Notes: a model not told the origin generated them from the letters alone. Positions 20,918 through 29,816 are shown, counted from the first letter of the stretch. The stretch: 64,000 nucleotides of DNA from Nocardioides furvisabuli (GCF_021083185.1 NZ_JAIGQB010000003.1:248001-312000), one strand, 5' to 3'. Made by a program: numbers and translations.

Positions 20918-22237
20918 GTGCGCAGGAGCCTGATCGTCATCGGCATCGGACTCGTCCTCGGTGTCTCCGGCGGCATCGGCGTGGCCACCACGTCGTCACC
21001 GTCGACCGCCCCGCCAGCGGCGTCCGTCCCGCGCGTCGTCCCCGACTCCGGCCAGGACCTCGAGGCCAGCATCGCCGCGCTGCAGGACACCCTGCGCCGG
21101 GTGCCGGCCGACCACGTCTCGTGGGCGAACCTCGCCGTGGCGTACGTCGAGCAGGCCCGCGTGTCCGGCAACGCCACCTTCTACGACAAGGCCGACGAGG
21201 CCGTCGCCCGCTCGTTCGAGCTCGAGCCGGACGAGAACTTCACCGCCCTGGCCGCCAGTGCCGCGATCTCCGCGGCCCGGCACGACTTCACCGACGCGCT
21301 GGCGAGCGCCGACGAGGCGCTCGCGGTCAACCCGCGCGACCTCGGCGCCCTCGCCGTGCGCGTCGACGCGCTCAACGAGCTCGGCAGGTACGACGAGCAG
21401 ATGCAGGCGCTGCGCACCGCCGACCGGCTCCAGCCCAGCACGGCCGTCTCGGCCCGCTACTCCTATGCCTTCGAGCTGCGCGGCGACCTCGACCGGGCCG
21501 GCGCGCTGCTGCGGCGCACGGCCGAGGTCGGCTCGCGTGCCGACCAGGCCTACACGCTCACCCTGTACGCCGACATCCTGCGCAAGCAGGGCCGCTTGGC
21601 CGAGGCCTCTCGTCGTCTCGCCGTCGCGCAGGAGGCCGTGTCGGACCACCTGCCCGCCCTCGTCTCGACCGCGCGCCTCCAGGTCGCGCAGGGAGACCTG
21701 CAGGCTGCCGTCGCGACCTGGCAGGAGGTGGCCGCGCGCCAGCCGCTGCCGGAGTACCTCACCGAGCTCGGCGAGCTGCTGCTCCACCTGGGCCGCACCG
21801 ACGAGGCCGACGCGCAGTTCGCGGTCGTCCGCACCACCATCGACCTGCTCTCCGCGAGCGGCGTCGGCACCGACCTGGAGACCGCCCTCTTCGAGGCCGA
21901 CCACGGGTCCGCCGAACGGGCGCTGACCCAGGCGCAGGCGGAGTGGGACCAGCGCCGGAGCGTCCACGTCGCCGATGCGCTCGCCTGGGCGCTGCACCGC
22001 AGCGGGCGCGACCGGGAGGCACTCCCGATCGCCCGGCAGGCCACCCGGCTCGGCTCGCCCGAGGCACGGTTCTGGATCCATCGCGGCACGATCGAGGCCG
22101 GACTCCAGATGACCGCGGATGCGCGCACCCACCTGCGCCGCGGGCTCGACCTCGACCCGGGCCTCTCGCCGTGGCAGCGCGCGGAGGCCGAGACGGTGCT
22201 GGCCGGCCTCGAGCCGGGACCGGAGTCGGGCCGATGA
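20918..22237 (+). CDS. TPR-repeat protein with N-terminal membrane anchor
   Basis: 439 residues, GTG start with GAAAGGA upstream. An N-terminal hydrophobic segment (SLIVIGIGLVLGVSGGIGVA) is an anchor or uncleaved signal. From about residue 45 to the end the protein consists of TPR-like helical pairs (DEAVARSFELEPDENFTALAA, DEALAVNPRDLGALAVRVDALNELGRY, RRGLDLDPGLSPW). These repeats mediate protein-protein contact, perhaps between the DUF4331 protein and the transporter. It overlaps the next gene by ATGA. Confidence 0.82.
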   Translation: MRRSLIVIGIGLVLGVSGGIGVATTSSPSTAPPAASVPRVVPDSGQDLEASIAALQDTLRRVPADHVSWANLAVAYVEQARVSGNATFYDKADEAVARSFELEPDENFTALAASAAISAARHDFTDALASADEALAVNPRDLGALAVRVDALNELGRYDEQMQALRTADRLQPSTAVSARYSYAFELRGDLDRAGALLRRTAEVGSRADQAYTLTLYADILRKQGRLAEASRRLAVAQEAVSDHLPALVSTARLQVAQGDLQAAVATWQEVAARQPLPEYLTELGELLLHLGRTDEADAQFAVVRTTIDLLSASGVGTDLETALFEADHGSAERALTQAQAEWDQRRSVHVADALAWALHRSGRDREALPIARQATRLGSPEARFWIHRGTIEAGLQMTADARTHLRRGLDLDPGLSPWQRAEAETVLAGLEPGPESGR

Positions 22238-23781
22238 GGACCCTCGCCCGTCTGCTGCTGGCCCTCGGCGCGCTCCTCGCGTGCCTGGTCGTCACCGCGG
22301 TTCCCGCCTCGGCGCACCCCCTCGGCAACTTCACGGTGAACCGCTACACCGGCATCCTCGTCGCGCCCGACGGGGTCGAGGTCGACCACGTGGTCGACCT
22401 CGCCGAGATCCCGACCGCCCAGCTCGGTGACGCGATCGACGACCTGCCGGCGCTGGCCGCGCGCGAGTGCGCCACGACCACCGACGGGCTGGCCGTCACG
22501 GCCGGCGGCGAGGGCGTACGCCTCGAGCTGGAGGACGCGACCGCGTCGGTCTCCGACGGCGAGGGTGGGCTGCCGGTCACCCGGATCACCTGCCGCTACT
22601 CCGGCGCCGCCGACATCGGCGCCGGCGAGGTCACCTTCGAGGACTCGACCGCCCCGGGCTCCGTGGGCTGGCGCGAGGTCACCGCGGTCGGTGACCGGAT
22701 GACGCTCACCAGCGCGGACGTCCCCTCGGCCAGCACCAGCGAACGGCTGACGTCCTACCCCGAGGACCTGCTGGAGTCCCCGCTGGACGTCACCTCCGCG
22801 ACGCTCGTCGTCGCCGGCGGTGGTCCCTCCGGCGAGCTGCCCGGCACCGGGGACGACGGCCCGGGTGCGTCCAGCGGCTCCTGGCTGTCGGCGCGGGCCA
22901 CCGGCCTGCTCGGCGACAACGGGTGGCTGGCCGCCGGCCTGGCCGCCCTCGCCGCGCTCGCCCTCGGCGCGACGCACGCGCTCTCGCCCGGGCACGGCAA
23001 GACCGTCATGGCGTTCTACCTCACCCAGCGCGGGGACTCCTCGGTCCGCTCCGCGCTCGCGGTGGGCAGCGCGGTGACGATGGCGCACACCGGCTCGGTG
23101 CTGCTGCTGGGACTGCTGGTCTCGCTGAGCAGCGCGTTCGTGCCGGCGCGGATCTATCCCTGGCTCACCCTCGCGACCGGTCTGCTGATCGTGGGCCTCG
23201 GGCTCTACCTCCTGGCCCAGCTGCGGTCGGGCGGGGGGCACGGCCACGGCCACGGCCACGGCCACGGCCACGGGCACGGCCACGGGCACGGGCACGAGCA
23301 CGGGCACGAGCACGGGCACGAGCACGGGCACGAGCACGGGCACGAGCACGAGCACGGGCACGAGCACGACCACGGGCACGCACCGGTCCCGCCGGCCGGG
23401 ACCCCCACGGCGACGGCCGTGGTCGAGGCGCCTGCCCCGGTGGAGCCCGAGGCCACCCCCGGCCGCGGGGGCGTCTGGGTGATGGGCCTGGTCGGCGGTC
23501 TCGTCCCGAGTCCCTCGGCCCTCCTGCTGCTCCTGGCCGCCGTCGCCCTGGGGCGTCCGTGGTTCGGATTCGTGCTGGTGCTGGCCTTCGGTGTCGGCAT
23601 GGCCGTCGCGCTCGCCGCGGTCGGCCTGCTCGCCCGCGACCTGGTGCTGCGGCTCGAGGGCCTGGCCCTGCGCCGCGGCTTCCTCGGCGGCCAGGTGCGC
23701 ACCTACCTGCGGTACGGCGCCGCGCTGGGCATCTGCGCGGTGGGCCTCGGCGTCGTGGTCCGGACGCTGCTGCAGCTCTGA
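22234..23781 (+). CDS. NicO/RcnA-type nickel-cobalt transporter with extracytoplasmic domain and His-rich loop
   Basis: 515 residues, coupled to the TPR gene by ATGA. A signal peptide is followed by HPLGNFTVNRYTGILV, the start of an extracytoplasmic beta domain (about residues 28-215). The membrane part begins near residue 230 with HALSPGHGKTVMAFYL, the NicO metal-binding motif. A loop at about residues 336-382 has 24 histidines alternating with Gly, Glu and Asp. The last three or four membrane segments follow. Likely moves or senses Ni2+/Co2+; direction cannot be read from the sequence. Confidence 0.82.
   Translation: MRTLARLLLALGALLACLVVTAVPASAHPLGNFTVNRYTGILVAPDGVEVDHVVDLAEIPTAQLGDAIDDLPALAARECATTTDGLAVTAGGEGVRLELEDATASVSDGEGGLPVTRITCRYSGAADIGAGEVTFEDSTAPGSVGWREVTAVGDRMTLTSADVPSASTSERLTSYPEDLLESPLDVTSATLVVAGGGPSGELPGTGDDGPGASSGSWLSARATGLLGDNGWLAAGLAALAALALGATHALSPGHGKTVMAFYLTQRGDSSVRSALAVGSAVTMAHTGSVLLLGLLVSLSSAFVPARIYPWLTLATGLLIVGLGLYLLAQLRSGGGHGHGHGHGHGHGHGHGHGHEHGHEHGHEHGHEHGHEHEHGHEHDHGHAPVPPAGTPTATAVVEAPAPVEPEATPGRGGVWVMGLVGGLVPSPSALLLLLAAVALGRPWFGFVLVLAFGVGMAVALAAVGLLARDLVLRLEGLALRRGFLGGQVRTYLRYGAALGICAVGLGVVVRTLLQL
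23239..23379 (+). repeat. Tandem 6/12-bp repeat coding the His-rich loop
   Basis: 47 codons in which every second codon is CAC (24 His). The first part repeats GGCCAC, the second GAGCACGGGCAC. The unit array is in frame and probably varies in length between strains by slippage without breaking the reading frame. Confidence 0.9.
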
Positions 23782-24014
23782 GCGCGCCATACGATCGCGG
23801 GCCACCCGTGTACATAGCTCGTTCGGACTACCTGTGAATGGCGATGTGGATGAGGGCCACGTGATCCCGCGTCACGGAGCCGTGTCGACAAAGCACCAGG
23901 CGTCTCCCAGATGGCGGACAGGTGAACGCACAGAGCGGGCAGATAGTTTTCCTGCACAGCGTGTGCACGGTGTTTTCGCAGGTCAGAGCGCTGGCAAGGA
24001 TCTGCGCCCCGACC

Positions 24015-24102
24015 TTCTCCACAGGCCTGTCCACGGTCTGTGCACCGCGGTCAGCGTGTCCTCCACGGCTGCACCCAGCTTCTCCACAGGGCCTGTGGAG
24101 AA
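24015..24102. promoter_or_regulatory. Cluster of DnaA-box-like sequences upstream of dnaB
   Basis: The 473-bp space 23782-24254 has no convincing gene. It holds TTCTCCACA at 24015-24023 and 24080-24088, and the same on the other strand at 24094-24102. Each differs at one position from the actinobacterial DnaA box TTGTCCACA. A weaker match CTGTCCACG lies at 24027-24035. The last two boxes form a perfect inverted repeat, 11-bp arms TTCTCCACAGG around one G (24080-24102). The rest of the spacer is less GC-rich than its surroundings and should contain the dnaB promoter. Confidence 0.5.
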
Positions 24103-24254
24103 CCGGCCTCCGTCGACTTCCCACACGCCCCCGGGACGTCGTACGGTCTCGCGCGACCAGTGATTCGAGCTGGGGTCCCGCGCGTGCGTCGTCGGCAGTG
24201 GATGTCGGTCCTCGCCCCTAACGTCGTGGGCAGTCACAGCTGAGGGGAGCACTG

Positions 24255-26789
24255 GTGAGCATCACCTTCGAGGGCGACACCGACGAGGCCTGGGGCGACG
24301 GCCCGGCGGCCTACGAGCCCGGCGAGGCGCCGCGCTCCGCCGGCGACCGCACGCCCCCGCAGGACAATGCCGCCGAGCAGAGCGTGCTCGGCTCGATGCT
24401 GCTCTCCAAGGACGCGATCGCCGACGTCGTCGACGTCATCAAGGGCGTGGACTACTACCGCCCCGCCCACGAGATCATCCACGACGCGATCATCGACCTC
24501 TACGGCCGCGGGGAGCCGGCCGACCCGATCACGGTGGCTGCGGAGCTGACCAAGCGCGGCGAGCTCCAGCGCATCGGTGGCGCCCCCTACCTCCACACGC
24601 TCTCGGCCAACGTGCCGATCGCTGCCAACGCCGGCTACTACGCCGAGATCGTGCGCGACAAGGCGATCCTGCGCCGCCTGGTCGAGGCGGGCACCCGCAT
24701 CGCCGCCCTCGGCTACGCCGGCGAGGGCCAGATCGACGACGTGGTCGACCACGCCCAGGCCGAGGTCTACAAGGTCACCGACCGTCGTGCGGCCGTCGAC
24801 TACGCGCCGCTGAGCGACATCATGAGCGGCGTCCTGGACGAGATCGAAGCGATCGGCAATCGCGAGGCCGGCCTCTACGGCGTGCCCACCGGCTTCGCCG
24901 ACCTCGACGACCTGACCAACGGCCTGCACTCGGGCCAGATGATCATCGTCGCGGCTCGTCCTGCCATGGGGAAGGCGCTGGCCCTCGACACGCCTCTTCC
25001 GACGCCTACCGGGTGGACCACCATGAGGGAGGTGCGCGTCGGCGACGAGCTCTACGCCGCGGACGGTCGCCCCACCCGGGTCGTCGCCGCGACCGACGTC
25101 ATGCTCGATCGACCGTGCTACGAGGTGACCTTCTCCGACGGCTCGGTGATCGTCGCCGACGGCGAGCACCAGTGGCTGACCGAGACGCGAGCAGCCCGCA
25201 AGTCGCGTTGGGCCGCCGACAACCACTACAACCGGATGAAGAACCAGCGCACCCACGCCTCCGTGGTGACCACGGAGGAGATCGCCCGGACAGTGCGAGT
25301 CGGGGCGGAGCAGCGCGCGAACCACGCAGTGATCAACGCGGGAGTGCTCACGGGCCACGACGACCTCCTCCCCATCGACCCCTACGTCCTCGGAGCGTGG
25401 TTGGGGGACGGTCACAGCGCTGGCGGCCGCATCACCTGCGAGACCCCGGAGATCCCGATGCGGATCGAAGGCCGTGGTTACACCGTCACCTCCTTGGGCA
25501 ACATGCTCTACAGCATCCGGACTCCCCGGGCCGTCGCGACGGAGCGAGGCGTGTGCCCCGACTGCAGCGGTGTCATGCACGGGACTTATCTCTGTGGTGC
25601 GTGCCAGCAGGACCACGGATCCTTCACCGCTCTGCTGCGCACGGTCGGCGTGCTGAACGACAAGCACATCCCGAGCGTCTACCTCCGCGCCTCCGAGGAG
25701 GCGCGCCGGGAACTGCTCGCCGGTCTGCTCGACACCGACGGCACCGTGGTCAAGGGCGTGGGATCCGTGCAGTTCGCAGTGACGAGCGAGAGGTTGGCCG
25801 ACACCGTTCACGAGCTCGTCGTGAGCCTGGGCTACCGGTGCGGACGTACGACGAAGCGCGTCAAGGGCCGCTCGGAGGCAAGCTCCACGTGCCACATCCT
25901 CAACTTCTCGACGGTCGACGACGTGTTCAAGCTGGAGCGCAAGGCACTGCTGCACAAGGAGGAGCGTCCGACGTCGACCGTCCGCATCGGCAAGCGCTAC
26001 ATCACCACCGTGCAGCGCATCGAGTCGGTGCCGGTGCGGTGCGTGCAGGTCGACAACGACGACCACCTCTACCTGGCCGGTCGATCGATGATCCCCACCC
26101 ACAACTCGACACTCGCCCTGGACTTCTGCCGCGCGGCGTCGATCCACAACAACCTCACCAGCTGCTTCTTCAGCCTCGAGATGACGCGCTCGGAGATCAT
26201 GATGCGCCTGCTCTCGGCCGAGGCGAAGGTGCCGCTGAACCACATCCGCAACGGCACGATGCGCGACGACGACTGGGAGAAGCTGGCCCGCAAGATGGGC
26301 CAGGTCTCCGGGGCGCCGATGTTCATCGACGACAGCCCCAACATGACGATGATGGAGATCCGGGCCAAGGCCCGCCGGCTCAAGCAGCGCCACGACCTCA
26401 AGCTCATCGTCATCGACTACATGCAGCTGATGAGCTCGGGCAAGAAGGTCGAGTCCCGCCAGCTCGAGGTCTCGGAGTTCTCCCGCAACATCAAGCTCCT
26501 CGCCAAGGAGCTCGAGCTGCCGATCATCGCGCTCTCGCAGCTCAACCGTGGTCCCGAGCAGCGCGGCGACAAGCGTCCGATGATGAGCGACCTGCGTGAG
26601 TCCGGGTCGCTGGAGCAGGACGCCGACATGGTGATCCTCCTGCACCGTGACGACGTCTACGAGAAGGAGTCGACCCGCCCCGGCGAGGCCGACCTGATCG
26701 TGGCCAAGCACCGCAACGGCCCCACCCGCGACCTCACCGTCGCCTTCCAGGGTCACTACTCGCGCTTCGTGGACATGGCGCAGGGCTGA
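24255..26789 (+). CDS. dnaB: Replicative DNA helicase DnaB, interrupted by an intein
   Basis: 844-residue precursor, GTG start with GAGGGGAG upstream. Exteins (1-240 and 618-844) join to a 467-residue helicase of normal length. N-terminal domain: PQDNAAEQSVLGSMLLSKDAI. The P-loop ARPAMGK-STLALDF is split by the intein between Lys240 and Ser618. C-terminal motifs: CFFSLEMTRSEIMMRLL, LIVIDYMQLM (Walker B), IIALSQLNRGPEQR and DMVILLHRDD. The ring helicase unwinds DNA at the fork. Activity requires splicing because the ATP site is disrupted in the precursor. It follows a long DnaA-box-rich leader rather than being transcribed with rplI. Confidence 0.97.
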   Translation: MSITFEGDTDEAWGDGPAAYEPGEAPRSAGDRTPPQDNAAEQSVLGSMLLSKDAIADVVDVIKGVDYYRPAHEIIHDAIIDLYGRGEPADPITVAAELTKRGELQRIGGAPYLHTLSANVPIAANAGYYAEIVRDKAILRRLVEAGTRIAALGYAGEGQIDDVVDHAQAEVYKVTDRRAAVDYAPLSDIMSGVLDEIEAIGNREAGLYGVPTGFADLDDLTNGLHSGQMIIVAARPAMGKALALDTPLPTPTGWTTMREVRVGDELYAADGRPTRVVAATDVMLDRPCYEVTFSDGSVIVADGEHQWLTETRAARKSRWAADNHYNRMKNQRTHASVVTTEEIARTVRVGAEQRANHAVINAGVLTGHDDLLPIDPYVLGAWLGDGHSAGGRITCETPEIPMRIEGRGYTVTSLGNMLYSIRTPRAVATERGVCPDCSGVMHGTYLCGACQQDHGSFTALLRTVGVLNDKHIPSVYLRASEEARRELLAGLLDTDGTVVKGVGSVQFAVTSERLADTVHELVVSLGYRCGRTTKRVKGRSEASSTCHILNFSTVDDVFKLERKALLHKEERPTSTVRIGKRYITTVQRIESVPVRCVQVDNDDHLYLAGRSMIPTHNSTLALDFCRAASIHNNLTSCFFSLEMTRSEIMMRLLSAEAKVPLNHIRNGTMRDDDWEKLARKMGQVSGAPMFIDDSPNMTMMEIRAKARRLKQRHDLKLIVIDYMQLMSSGKKVESRQLEVSEFSRNIKLLAKELELPIIALSQLNRGPEQRGDKRPMMSDLRESGSLEQDADMVILLHRDDVYEKESTRPGEADLIVAKHRNGPTRDLTVAFQGHYSRFVDMAQG
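24975..26105 (+). mobile_element. Class 3-like DnaB intein with LAGLIDADG homing endonuclease
   Basis: 377 codons in frame. It begins with Ala (ALALDTPLPTPTGWTTM), not Cys or Ser. The class 3 W-C-T set is present: Trp67 in GEHQWLTET (block B, His65 two residues before), Cys356 in VRCVQVDNDDH (block F) and Thr375 in PTHN (block G). Asn377 is terminal and the +1 residue is Ser. The endonuclease motifs are LGAWLGDG (catalytic Asp145) and LAGLLDTDG (second Asp at 255). Between them is a CPDC...CGAC pair that looks like a small zinc site. Both halves appear intact, so splicing and homing are probably functional. Confidence 0.93.
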
Positions 26790-26884
26790 CGGCAGCTGCC
26801 TGTGCCGTTCCTCCGCGGGCGCGACGGATCGCACCGCCGTCGCGAGCGGCCGTCGTCGGGATCGTCGCCGGTCTCGCGGTCCTC

Positions 26885-27628
26885 CTAGTCTCGACCGCGC
26901 TCAGCGATCGAGGCCGGGTGATCGGTGTCGTCGAGCCGCTGCCTGGCGACGAACCTGAACCTGTCGCCACGGAAGAGCGAGCGCGTCCACTCCACGGGCC
27001 GACCGCTCGCGTCCCACGCAGTGCGCTGGACCAGCAGCAGGGGCAGCCCCACGTCGACCCCGATCAGGTTCGCGGTGACGGGGTCTGCCCGGGTCGTCTC
27101 GACGACGTCCTCGACGGCGTCGAGATCGATGCCGTAGGCCTCGGCCAGCGTCTGGTAGAGCGAGCCCCGGCTGTCCAGCTCCTCGGCCAGTCGGGGCAGT
27201 GGCCCGGGCAGGTGGGCGGTCTCGAGCGCGATGGGCTCCCCCGCCTGGGTCCGCAGTCGCGCCACGCGATGCACGGGCGCACCGGGGGCGAGGCCGAGGT
27301 GGCGTGCCAGGTCCGCGTCGGCCTCCACGACGTCCACGTCGAGCACCCTGCTGCCGGGCCTCCAGCCCTCCTCGGACAGGTCCTGCGAGAACGACGTCAT
27401 CGGCCTGACCTGCATCAGCTTCGGCTGGGCGACGAACGTGCCGCGTCCCTGGGTGTGCTCGAGGCGGCCGTCGACGACGAGCTCTGCGATCGCCTGGCGC
27501 ACCGTCGTACGAGAGGTGTGGAGCAGCTCGGCCAGGTCACGCTCGGGAGCCAGCGCGGCGCCCGGTGGCAGGTCGGCGATGAGCCGGAGGATCTCCTCCT
27601 TGACGACGTAGTACTTCGGGACCTTCAC
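26885..27628 (-). CDS. GntR/HutC family regulator, DasR-like
   Basis: 247 residues, GTG start. N-terminal winged helix: ILRLIADLPPGAALAPERDLAELLHTSRTTVRQAIAELV, followed by GRGTFVAQPK. The C-terminal UTRA ligand domain has FSQDLSEEGWRPGSRVL and a VEWTRSLFRGDRFRF end. DasR/NagR proteins of this type bind glucosamine 6-phosphate or GlcNAc 6-phosphate and release dre operators. Two dre-like sites lie in the space shared with the divergent nagE operon, which makes the assignment strong. Confidence 0.87.
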   Translation of the reverse strand: MKVPKYYVVKEEILRLIADLPPGAALAPERDLAELLHTSRTTVRQAIAELVVDGRLEHTQGRGTFVAQPKLMQVRPMTSFSQDLSEEGWRPGSRVLDVDVVEADADLARHLGLAPGAPVHRVARLRTQAGEPIALETAHLPGPLPRLAEELDSRGSLYQTLAEAYGIDLDAVEDVVETTRADPVTANLIGVDVGLPLLLVQRTAWDASGRPVEWTRSLFRGDRFRFVARQRLDDTDHPASIAERGRD

Positions 27629-27670
27629 GAATCCTCCGGTGGATGCAGGCCGACAAGGGTTGACGCCGGG

Positions 27671-27707
27671 ATTGGTCTATGCCAATCTGACATTGGTCTA
27701 CACCAAT
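27671..27707. promoter_or_regulatory. Two dre-like operators for the DasR-like regulator
   Basis: ATTGGTCTATGCCAAT (27671-27686) and ATTGGTCTACACCAAT (27692-27707) are near-perfect palindromes close to the dre pattern TGGTCTAGACCA known for Streptomyces DasR. Their centres are 21 bp apart, two helical turns, so two dimers could bind the same face. They lie 43 bp from the regulator start and 22 bp from nagE. Confidence 0.9.
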
Positions 27708-27728
27708 CTACCGCAGCCGGAGGATCCG

Positions 27729-29810
27729 ATGACAACCGCCGCCACCGACCAAGCCGCATCGAGACGAGGCGGCTTCAGGATCCCGGGCTTCGCACAGCTC
27801 CAGCGCCTCGGCAAGAGCCTGATGCTCCCCATCGCGCTGCTGCCCGCAGCGGGAATCCTGCTCCGGGTCGGGCAGGAGGACATGCTCGGCCAGTACAACC
27901 CACCGATCATCGGCCCGTTCTTCGACGCGATGAGTGCGGCCGGCGGCGCGATCTTCGCGAACCTGCCGCTGTTGTTCGCGGTCGGCGTCGCCATCGGGTT
28001 CGCCCGCAAGGCGGACGGGTCGACGGCCCTGTCGGCAGTGGCGGGCTACCTTGTCGTCGCCGAGGTCTTCAAGGCGATGTCGCCGATCGTCCTCGCCGGC
28101 GAGACCACCCCGGCCGGTGACCAGGCGATGATCAACTACAGCGTCTTCGCCGGCATCATCATCGGCGTCGTGACGGCGTGGCTGTTCGATCGCTACCACA
28201 CGATCCAGCTGCCGTCCTACCTCGGCTTCTTCGGCGGTCGACGGTTCGTGCCCATCGTGGTCTCGCTGGCGTCGCTGTTCATCGGGTTCGGCCTGAGCTA
28301 CCTCTACCCCCTCTTCGACATGGGCCTGACCGGCGTGGCCGAGTTCATCGGAGGGTCGGGTGCGATCGGCGCGTTCGTCTACGGCTTCGTCAACCGGATG
28401 CTCATCCCGCTGGGCCTGCACCACATCGTCAACACCTATATCTGGTTCCTCTACGGCGACTTCACCGCCAACGGCACGACCTTCAACGGTGAGCTCACCC
28501 GGTTCGCCAACGGTGACCCCGAGGCCGGTCGCCTGACCGCTGGCTTCTACCCCATCTTGATGTTCGGCCTGCCCGGCGCTGCACTCGCGATGATCCATGC
28601 CGCCCGCGCGCGCCAGAAGAAGCTGGCCATCGGCATCCTCTCCGCCGCTGGCCTGACCGCCTTCCTGACCGGCGTCACCGAGCCGCTCGAGTTCGCGTTC
28701 ATGTTCGTGGCCTTCCCGCTGTTCGTGATCCACGCGGTGCTGACCGGGCTGTCCCTCGCCCTCGCCTACACCCTCGACATCCACCTCGGCTTCTCGTTCT
28801 CGGCCGGGCTGATCGACCTCCTCCTCTACGGCACGGCCCCGGCCGCGAAGAACATCCCCCTGCTGGTCCTGATGGGTCTGGTGTTCTTCGTCCTGTACTA
28901 CGTGATGTTCCGCTTCGCGATCACCCGCTGGAACCTGCTCACGCCTGGCCGGGACCCGGAGCTGGACGACGCGGACGGTGCGGCGGACGGCACCGACGAC
29001 CCCGCCGGCACGGACGGAGCCACCGCTCGCGCCCACCGACTGATCGCTGCTTTCGGCGGCGCGGACAACCTCAGGGCCGTCGATGCCTGCATCACCAGGC
29101 TCCGGATCGAGGTGGCCGACAAGGATGCGGTGGACAAGGCAGCACTGCGAGCGCTGGGCGCCGCTGGGGTGGTCGAGGTCGGCAACAACGTGCAGGCCGT
29201 CTTCGGCACCCAGGCAGACGAGCTGAAGGACGAGATCCGAGCGGCCCTCGTGCAGGGGCCGGCGCCGGCGCAGTCGTCCGCATCGGTGGAGGCATCCACG
29301 CCAGCAGCACCGGCCCCGGTCGCCCGCCCGGCCACCGGTCGCCTGGCAGTGCTCGCGCCCCTGGGCGGCACCCTGGTGCCGCTGAGCGAGGTCCCGGATG
29401 CGACGTTCGCCAAGGGAGTCGTCGGGCACGGTGTGGCCATCGATCCTCCGCGGCAGGTCGTCGACGTGGTGGCGCCGGCGACGGGCAGGATCCTCAAGCT
29501 GTGGCCGCACGCCTTCGCCCTCCAGACCGCAGACGGGACCGGGGTCCTCGTGCACCTCGGCATCGACACGGTGCAGCTCGACGGCGAAGGATTCAGCGCC
29601 CATGCGGCCGAGGGTGACGAGGTCGTGGTCGGTCAGTCGATCCTGCGCTACGACGTACCAGCCGTCGAGGCTGCGGGGCGCAATCCCGTCGTGCCGGTGA
29701 TCGTCCTGGACCGCAAGGCCGACACGGTCGCACTGCGAGACCTGGCAGCCGGCGCCGACGTGAAGGGCCTCGAGCTGCTCCTCACCGTCGCGGCGAGCCC
29801 CGAGGCGTGA
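27729..29810 (+). CDS. nagE: PTS N-acetylglucosamine transporter, EIICBA fusion
   Basis: 693 residues from the ATG at 27729 (GGAGG upstream); the longer frame from 27639 would read through the operators. EIIC membrane domain, about residues 25-410 (LMLPIALLPAAGILLRVG, FLTGVTEPLEFAFMFVAFPLF). EIIB about 440-510 with phospho-Cys in VDACITRLRIE. EIIA about 540-690 with phospho-His in GVLVHLGIDTV. Imports and phosphorylates GlcNAc at the expense of phosphoenolpyruvate through HPr. First gene of nagE-nagB-nagA-oxidoreductase. Confidence 0.95.
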   Translation: MTTAATDQAASRRGGFRIPGFAQLQRLGKSLMLPIALLPAAGILLRVGQEDMLGQYNPPIIGPFFDAMSAAGGAIFANLPLLFAVGVAIGFARKADGSTALSAVAGYLVVAEVFKAMSPIVLAGETTPAGDQAMINYSVFAGIIIGVVTAWLFDRYHTIQLPSYLGFFGGRRFVPIVVSLASLFIGFGLSYLYPLFDMGLTGVAEFIGGSGAIGAFVYGFVNRMLIPLGLHHIVNTYIWFLYGDFTANGTTFNGELTRFANGDPEAGRLTAGFYPILMFGLPGAALAMIHAARARQKKLAIGILSAAGLTAFLTGVTEPLEFAFMFVAFPLFVIHAVLTGLSLALAYTLDIHLGFSFSAGLIDLLLYGTAPAAKNIPLLVLMGLVFFVLYYVMFRFAITRWNLLTPGRDPELDDADGAADGTDDPAGTDGATARAHRLIAAFGGADNLRAVDACITRLRIEVADKDAVDKAALRALGAAGVVEVGNNVQAVFGTQADELKDEIRAALVQGPAPAQSSASVEASTPAAPAPVARPATGRLAVLAPLGGTLVPLSEVPDATFAKGVVGHGVAIDPPRQVVDVVAPATGRILKLWPHAFALQTADGTGVLVHLGIDTVQLDGEGFSAHAAEGDEVVVGQSILRYDVPAVEAAGRNPVVPVIVLDRKADTVALRDLAAGADVKGLELLLTVAASPEA

Positions 29811-29816
29811 GCTGAC

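Noticed and set aside
23239..23379. Possible CRISPR-like direct repeat array
   Set aside because: The units are 6-12 bp, contiguous and in frame within a transporter gene; there are no unique spacers.
23828..24221. Short open frames of about 100 codons on both strands in the dnaB leader
   Set aside because: No ribosome-binding sites at proper distance, no homology I can recognise, and they run through the DnaA-box palindrome.
24975..26105. Group I intron or independent homing endonuclease gene inside dnaB
   Set aside because: The insert is fully in frame with intein splicing blocks at both ends and terminal Asn before Ser; no intron structure is needed.
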